Of a DNA stretch of 9,370 nt, positions 5,551 to 9,370 are shown one piece after another. The notes beneath the pieces are model-generated. The model was not told the origin of the DNA. It searched no databases and worked only from the letters and a program-made list of their open reading frames with translations. The DNA comes from Rhodospirillaceae bacterium (GTDB lineage Bacteria > Pseudomonadota > Alphaproteobacteria > UBA8366 > GCA-2717185), in NCBI GenBank assembly GCA_002717185.1, contig PBDC01000035.1:1-9370 (forward strand). The letters run 5' to 3'. The stretch's first letter is position 1, and the number at the start of each line of letters is the position of its first letter. Both the position numbers and the translations under genes were made by a program.

Positions 5551-6051
5551 ATGGGTGAGCAAGCGCGTGGTGCGGCGTTCGTGGTGCAACCAGACGAAGG
5601 GCAGAGCTATTGGCAGCCGGTACCAGCAAACGGCTATGCCGAGGTACTTGTGTCGAAACGCAATGATCCTTCAATTCGGGACCTTTCGGCCGGCATCCAG
5701 GTGATCGCGCCGGGTTCTCATATCCGGGAGCATCAGCATGGCACTGAGCAAGAACTGCTGTTTTTCTTCGAAGGTACGGGCAAAGTGCTGGTCAATGGCG
5801 AAGAGCATCCAGTTCAGCCAGGCACCATGGTCTATGCCGGGCATCAGAACGCACACAAGATTATCAACAACACCAGCCGGGATCTGAAGATGATGTGGGT
5901 GCTAGCACCAGGAGGCCTTGAGGATTTCTTCGAAGGCATCGGCCGGCCGCGTGCTGCCGGCGAGCCCGCGCCAAAGCCATTTGCCCGCCCCGAGAATGTG
6001 GCTGAGATTGAGGCGAACACTGTTTTCGCGAGTTTGGACAAGCCGGACTGA
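5551..6051 (+). CDS. Cupin-domain protein
   Basis: A 166-residue single-domain cupin, probably a metal-dependent enzyme or a small-ligand-binding barrel; the reaction is unknown. Cupin motif 1 is complete and follows G(X)5HXH(X)4E(X)6G: Gly55, His61, His63, Glu68, Gly75. Motif 2 is 'GTMVYAGHQNAHKIINN' (91-107), with His98 or His102 as the fourth ligand, slightly longer than the consensus. A C-terminal tail 'GGLEDFFEGIGRPRAAGEPA' (121-140) is seen in other stand-alone bacterial cupins of this size. I chose the ATG at 5551 because AGGGGAG ends 6 nt before it; an upstream TTG at 5518 has no such support. The stop overlaps the next gene's ATG by one base (TGATG), so translation is probably coupled to the hydrolase. 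Confidence 0.9.
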   Translation: MGEQARGAAFVVQPDEGQSYWQPVPANGYAEVLVSKRNDPSIRDLSAGIQVIAPGSHIREHQHGTEQELLFFFEGTGKVLVNGEEHPVQPGTMVYAGHQNAHKIINNTSRDLKMMWVLAPGGLEDFFEGIGRPRAAGEPAPKPFARPENVAEIEANTVFASLDKPD

Positions 6052-6845
6052 TGCCGCACCTGACACTCAAGGACGGGGACAGACTTTACTACGAGGTGCA
6101 TGGCTCGGGGCCACCATTGCTGCTTGTCGCCGGGCTAGGCGGTGTCGGGGCATTCTGGAAAGAACATGTCCCAGTCTTTGCAGAGAGCTTCACTGTCGTT
6201 CTGCATGATCATCGCGGTACGGGGCGCAGCAGCCCGTCTCAGATTGACTATTCCGTTGAACAGATGTCGGACGATCTTCTGCAGTTGTTGGACCATCTCG
6301 AGATCAAATGCGCTGGTCTGATTGGCCATTCGACCGGCGGTGCAATTGGCCAGACCCTGGCACTCGACCAACCGGACCGAATAGGCAAGCTAGTGCTGAG
6401 TGCAACTTGGAGCGCGGCGGACGACTATTTTAAGCGGCTCTTCCAGGTGCGGGGCGAGATCTTGAGTGAGGGCGGCGTGGAGGCTTATGTGCGCAGCAAC
6501 GCGGTTTTTATGTTCCCACCACACTGGATCCGCGACAAGCTGGCTTTGATGCTACCGGGGGAGAAAGACGCCATCAGCGCGTTTCCAAAGCCCGAAATCA
6601 TGTTGAGCCGCATCCGCGGCATCTTGAAGTTTGACCGTCGTGACGATTTGGGTGCTATTCGGTCACCGGTACTGGTGATTGGCGCACGCGATGATATCAC
6701 CACGCCGGCTTATTTCTCTGAGGAGTTGGGGCGTCTTATCCCCAACGCTGAGACTTTGTTCCTGGAGACAGGCGGGCATTTCTTTCCGCTTGTCGAGGGC
6801 GCCGCGTTTCGCAAACATACGCTCGCCTTTCTGACACACGACTGA
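6051..6845 (+). CDS. Alpha/beta hydrolase, RutD-like
   Basis: A 264-residue cytoplasmic alpha/beta hydrolase. The catalytic triad is visible: Ser94 in the nucleophile elbow 'GHSTGG' (92-97), Asp214 or Asp215 in 'VIGARDDITTP', and His243 in 'GGHFFPLVE'. The oxyanion-hole region is 'VAGLGG' (26-31), and 'DHRGTGRS' (53-60) is the typical turn after strand 4. The cap region 'RLFQVRGEILSEGGVEAYV' (129-147), followed by 'FMFPPHWI', resembles RutD of the pyrimidine-degrading Rut pathway, which promotes aminoacrylate or carbamate hydrolysis. 3-Oxoadipate enol-lactonase is the other close family. No other rut genes are here, so RutD function is not claimed. It is coupled to the cupin gene by TGATG and followed by the amidase after 12 nt. 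Confidence 0.9.
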   Translation: MPHLTLKDGDRLYYEVHGSGPPLLLVAGLGGVGAFWKEHVPVFAESFTVVLHDHRGTGRSSPSQIDYSVEQMSDDLLQLLDHLEIKCAGLIGHSTGGAIGQTLALDQPDRIGKLVLSATWSAADDYFKRLFQVRGEILSEGGVEAYVRSNAVFMFPPHWIRDKLALMLPGEKDAISAFPKPEIMLSRIRGILKFDRRDDLGAIRSPVLVIGARDDITTPAYFSEELGRLIPNAETLFLETGGHFFPLVEGAAFRKHTLAFLTHD

Positions 6846-6857
6846 CCGAGGACCCCA

Positions 6858-8249
6858 ATGACTGACACCGCTTTTAGTACTGTAACCGATTTGATAGATG
6901 GCTTCGCCTCTGGTGCCCTGTCACCCGTTGCTGTCATGGACCGTTATCTGGAACAAATTGCCACCTATGACGATAAGTTACATGCATTTGTCGCCGTTTA
7001 TGCGAACGATGCGCGTATGGCGGCCGAGGCGGCGGAGAAGGCGCAGGGATCGGGGCACAGGGTTGGTCCGCTTCATGGCGTTCCGATTGCTATGAAAGAC
7101 ATCATCGACATGGAAGGCCGGGTAACCACTGGCGGTTCGATGCCCTGGTGTGATCGCATATCAACGACAACGGCGACCCTGGTCGAGCGGTTAGTGGCTT
7201 CTGGCATTATAGTAATAGGTAAGACCCACACGGTGGAATTCGCCATGGGGGGCTGGGGTACGAACCAGCATATGGGCACGCCCTGGAACCCATGGGATGT
7301 TGAGGTGCACCGCACGCCAGGTGGCTCCAGCGCGGGCTCCGGCGTTTCCGTTGCGGCGGGCATGGCGCCCTGCGCGATTGGCACTGATACGGGGGGGTCG
7401 GTGCGGTTGCCGGCTGCTTGGTGCGGTCTCGTTGGTTTGAAGACAACGATTGGCCGGATTAGCACGCACGGCGTGTTGCCACTTGCCAGCACTTTGGATA
7501 CTCCGGGTCCGATGTGCCGCACGGTTGAGGACGCTGCGCTGATATATAATGCGATGCAGGGGCCGGACCCGAAAGACCCACATACCAAAGGTGTGCATTT
7601 CGAGGATCCGTTGCCGCAGTTGCGGCGTGGCGTCTCAGGTTTACGCCTGGCGCGTATGGGTGAGCGCGAACGGGAAATCGTCGATGCAGAGGTGTTGGCC
7701 GCTTACGATGCTTCGTTAGAGTGTTTGGCTGGACAAGGGGCGAAGATAGTCGATGTTACTCTGCCTGGGCGCTTCACCGGATTGGGCGCAGTTACCGGCA
7801 AGATAATTGGTGCTGAGGGCTATTTGTTCGTAGGTGACAGGGTCGATGATATGTCATTACAGATTGACGAGGACGTCCGACCGCGTATTTGGGTTGGTAA
7901 AGAAATGAGTGCTCGCGAGTATCTGGAAATTTTGCATCAGCGCGAAGAAATTAAGCGAGCTTATGACGAGGCTTTGTGTGATGTCGACGCTTATCTTACG
8001 CCGACCACAGCGACACCTGCTATACCATTGAGCGAAGTAGACCAGGATGAAACTCCGGCGACTTTCACACGTGTCGTAAACTTGCTTGATCGCTGTGCTT
8101 TATCGATACCAAATGGCATTACAGCTCATGGGCTGCCGACTTCCTTGCAGATTATGTGTGATGCATATGATGAGACGATGGCTCTCCGTATTGGGTTTGC
8201 CTTTCAAGAGGCTACAAATTGGGTCAATCGTGTGCCAAAAAGATTATAA
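6858..8249 (+). CDS. Amidase-signature-family amidase
   Basis: A 463-residue hydrolase of the amidase signature family (the GatA, FAAH and malonamidase family), which hydrolyses a carboxamide or related C-N bond. The Ser-cisSer-Lys triad is complete: Lys80 in 'PIAMKDIID', cis-Ser157 in 'GGSSAGSG' (155-162), and nucleophile Ser181 in 'GTDTGGSVRLPA' (175-186). The 24-residue spacing between the serines equals that of malonamidase E2 and FAAH. The length fits free-standing amidases. GatA is unlikely, since no gatB or gatC is adjacent. The ATG at 6858 has GAGGA 5 nt upstream. As last gene of the cupin-hydrolase-amidase run, it probably releases ammonia or an amine from the pathway substrate. Substrate is unknown. 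No hairpin terminator follows; the DNA turns AT-rich right after its stop. Confidence 0.93.
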   Translation: MTDTAFSTVTDLIDGFASGALSPVAVMDRYLEQIATYDDKLHAFVAVYANDARMAAEAAEKAQGSGHRVGPLHGVPIAMKDIIDMEGRVTTGGSMPWCDRISTTTATLVERLVASGIIVIGKTHTVEFAMGGWGTNQHMGTPWNPWDVEVHRTPGGSSAGSGVSVAAGMAPCAIGTDTGGSVRLPAAWCGLVGLKTTIGRISTHGVLPLASTLDTPGPMCRTVEDAALIYNAMQGPDPKDPHTKGVHFEDPLPQLRRGVSGLRLARMGEREREIVDAEVLAAYDASLECLAGQGAKIVDVTLPGRFTGLGAVTGKIIGAEGYLFVGDRVDDMSLQIDEDVRPRIWVGKEMSAREYLEILHQREEIKRAYDEALCDVDAYLTPTTATPAIPLSEVDQDETPATFTRVVNLLDRCALSIPNGITAHGLPTSLQIMCDAYDETMALRIGFAFQEATNWVNRVPKRL

Positions 8250-8714
8250 AGAATGAAATATATGGCGTTTTTACTTAACCTAATACAGCGAGGATAAATC
8301 GTTTGAATGGGCATTAGGAACTTATCGTTGGATTAATATGAAACTATTTTAACAGTAGAATTTAGAGTGTTTGTGGTTGTTTAATCTCCACATATAATAA
8401 ACTTTTCTAGCTGTAGAAATCATGATTCCTTTGATGCTGAGAACATAAAGGGTTTGGAAATTATTTTGCGCAGAAAAATCGTGGAAGAGATTATAGAAAA
8501 ACATTCGGGTCAAATATACTACAGAACGGCTTTATTCCCATCTCTTGTTTTCTAAACTAGGTCGCACGAGGTTGTAGCTTATGCTGTTCTTTTAGCGCGA
8601 TTTTTGTATTGAGAATATTTAAAATAGTAAATCCCGATGTGTTAAATTTTGTGTTAGTTTTATTTGAAAATTAGAGGATTTCATCTATTGAAATTAAATG
8701 TTTAATGATTGTTG
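8250..8714. other. AT-rich intergenic region
   Basis: Base composition drops sharply after the amidase stop; a sample line (8341-8400) has 15 G/C in 60, against 31-39 in 60 in amidase lines. No ORF or RNA gene is supported. Short AT palindromes such as AATCATGATT (8418-8427) and ATTAAA-TG-TTTAAT (8693-8706) are expected by chance in such DNA. No clear terminator follows either convergent gene (amidase +, peptidase -). Confidence 0.6.
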
Positions 8715-9356
8715 TCAGCACGGAACAGGGTAAGTAATTGTTCCAGGGCGGTATTTTTTTCTGTTATCAAAGCAAGTAATTTTATTAACTCCATCTGCCC
8801 AATACATGTGAGGGTTTACACCTCTATCTAAATCGTAAACTTTATATCTCCAACCCCAATTTTTACTTTGTTGGTATGATGGGCTGAAACTTCGTCCAAT
8901 TTGAAAATGAAAATGCGGTTCTATGCCAATTAAACATTCATAATTATACTTCTTTGTATCAAATGTTCCGATTAATTGGCCACGCTTAATATTTTCGCCG
9001 GTTTTGATTAATATTTCATTCAGGTGACTATATATCGCAACAATATTTTCTCCATCTATTGCTTTCCCATGATCTATTATAATTGTAGGGCCCCAGCATT
9101 TTTCGGCGCCCACTTTTAAAGCTATACCATCTGCGACTGCTATAACCTTTTCTGCATGTTTTGCTAATATATCAATTCCTTGGTGTAATCTCTGCCTGCG
9201 TTGTCCATCGACATGTGTGTCGCTATGGAAATCCGACGAAATTATAGGGGCATTTTTTGGGTAAACGACTTTATTGCATCCTACAAAAAAGAAACAGATG
9301 ACGATTATTAACGCGTGATATTTAAGAATTGAGTTTATCCAATGAAATTTATTCAT
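8715..9356 (-). CDS. M23-family (LytM-type) peptidase, probable lipoprotein
   Basis: A 213-residue putative cell-wall metallopeptidase, expected in the periplasm on a membrane anchor and cutting peptidoglycan cross-bridges or assisting cell separation. The N-terminus has a hydrophobic segment (about 15-25, 'ALIIVICFFFV') ending in a lipobox-like F-V-G-C with Cys27 as the likely lipidation site; Val and Phe make the box imperfect. The M23 domain has His58 and Asp62 ('LHQGIDI', HxxxD), His111 ('YSHL'), and His148-x-His150 ('PHFHFQIG'), so all zinc and catalytic residues are present. The tail 'NPHMYWADG...ITCFD...TYPVPC' belongs to a recognisable bacterial subfamily with a cysteine at the end. 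Codons are strongly A/T-ending, unlike the other genes here, which suggests different origin. No Shine-Dalgarno is visible in the 14 nt left before the window edge. Confidence 0.9.
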   Translation of the reverse strand: MNKFHWINSILKYHALIIVICFFFVGCNKVVYPKNAPIISSDFHSDTHVDGQRRQRLHQGIDILAKHAEKVIAVADGIALKVGAEKCWGPTIIIDHGKAIDGENIVAIYSHLNEILIKTGENIKRGQLIGTFDTKKYNYECLIGIEPHFHFQIGRSFSPSYQQSKNWGWRYKVYDLDRGVNPHMYWADGVNKITCFDNRKKYRPGTITYPVPC

Positions 9357-9370
9357 TTAAAATAATATGT

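Noticed and set aside
7073..7588. 171-codon minus-strand open frame opposite the amidase gene
   Set aside because: It lies fully antisense to a gene with a complete catalytic triad, shows no recognisable motif, and is typical of shadow frames in GC-rich coding DNA.
8418..8427. AATCATGATT palindrome in the AT-rich gap
   Set aside because: Ten-base palindromes of this composition are common by chance in AT-rich DNA.
8722..8744. GGAACA/TGTTCC inverted repeat at the end of the peptidase gene
   Set aside because: It lies within the coding sequence, the stem is only 6 bp with an 11-nt loop, and no T run follows in either direction.

Overview
The window looks like a chromosomal accessory stretch from an alphaproteobacterium, possibly Rhodospirillales-like. 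That placement is inferred from the ADP-ribose pyrophosphatase N-terminus, the METTL20-type methyltransferase, the adducin-like class II aldolase protein and the moderately GC-rich codon use. It is not proven. I found no rRNA, tRNA, CRISPR array, insertion sequence or phage gene.

Layout, left to right. (1) The 5' end of a Nudix-type ADP-ribose pyrophosphatase gene runs off the left edge on the minus strand. (2) A gap of about 0.6 kb holds several inverted repeats and one small ORF with a strong ribosome binding site. (3) An EamA/DMT-family permease lies on the plus strand. (4) Another gap of about 0.6 kb may hold a small or decayed ORF. (5) A tight plus-strand trio encodes a PPOX-type FMN protein, an adducin-like class II aldolase protein and a histidine phosphatase. 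(6) A convergent gap of 0.45 kb follows. (7) A minus-strand METTL20/ETFB-lysine-methyltransferase-like gene diverges, across 90 bp containing a perfect 7+7 dyad, from a plus-strand cluster of cupin, alpha/beta hydrolase (RutD-like) and amidase. (8) The sequence then turns clearly AT-rich, with a 0.46 kb gap and a minus-strand M23 lipoprotein peptidase.

Two gene sets look co-transcribed: PPOX-aldolase-phosphatase (overlap or short gap, then 25 nt) and cupin-hydrolase-amidase (1-nt overlap, then 12 nt). The second set reads as a small amide or carbamate catabolic module under one divergent control region. The permease could supply its substrate, but it is several kb away and no substrate can be named. 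The aldolase-like protein keeps its metal ligands but appears to lack the catalytic glutamate, so its reaction is uncertain. The AT-rich right end suggests a boundary between DNA of different origin. I do not see a clear new defence or mobile system. The best candidates for novelty are the cupin/RutD-like/amidase module with its dyad, and the PPOX/adducin-like/phosphatase trio.
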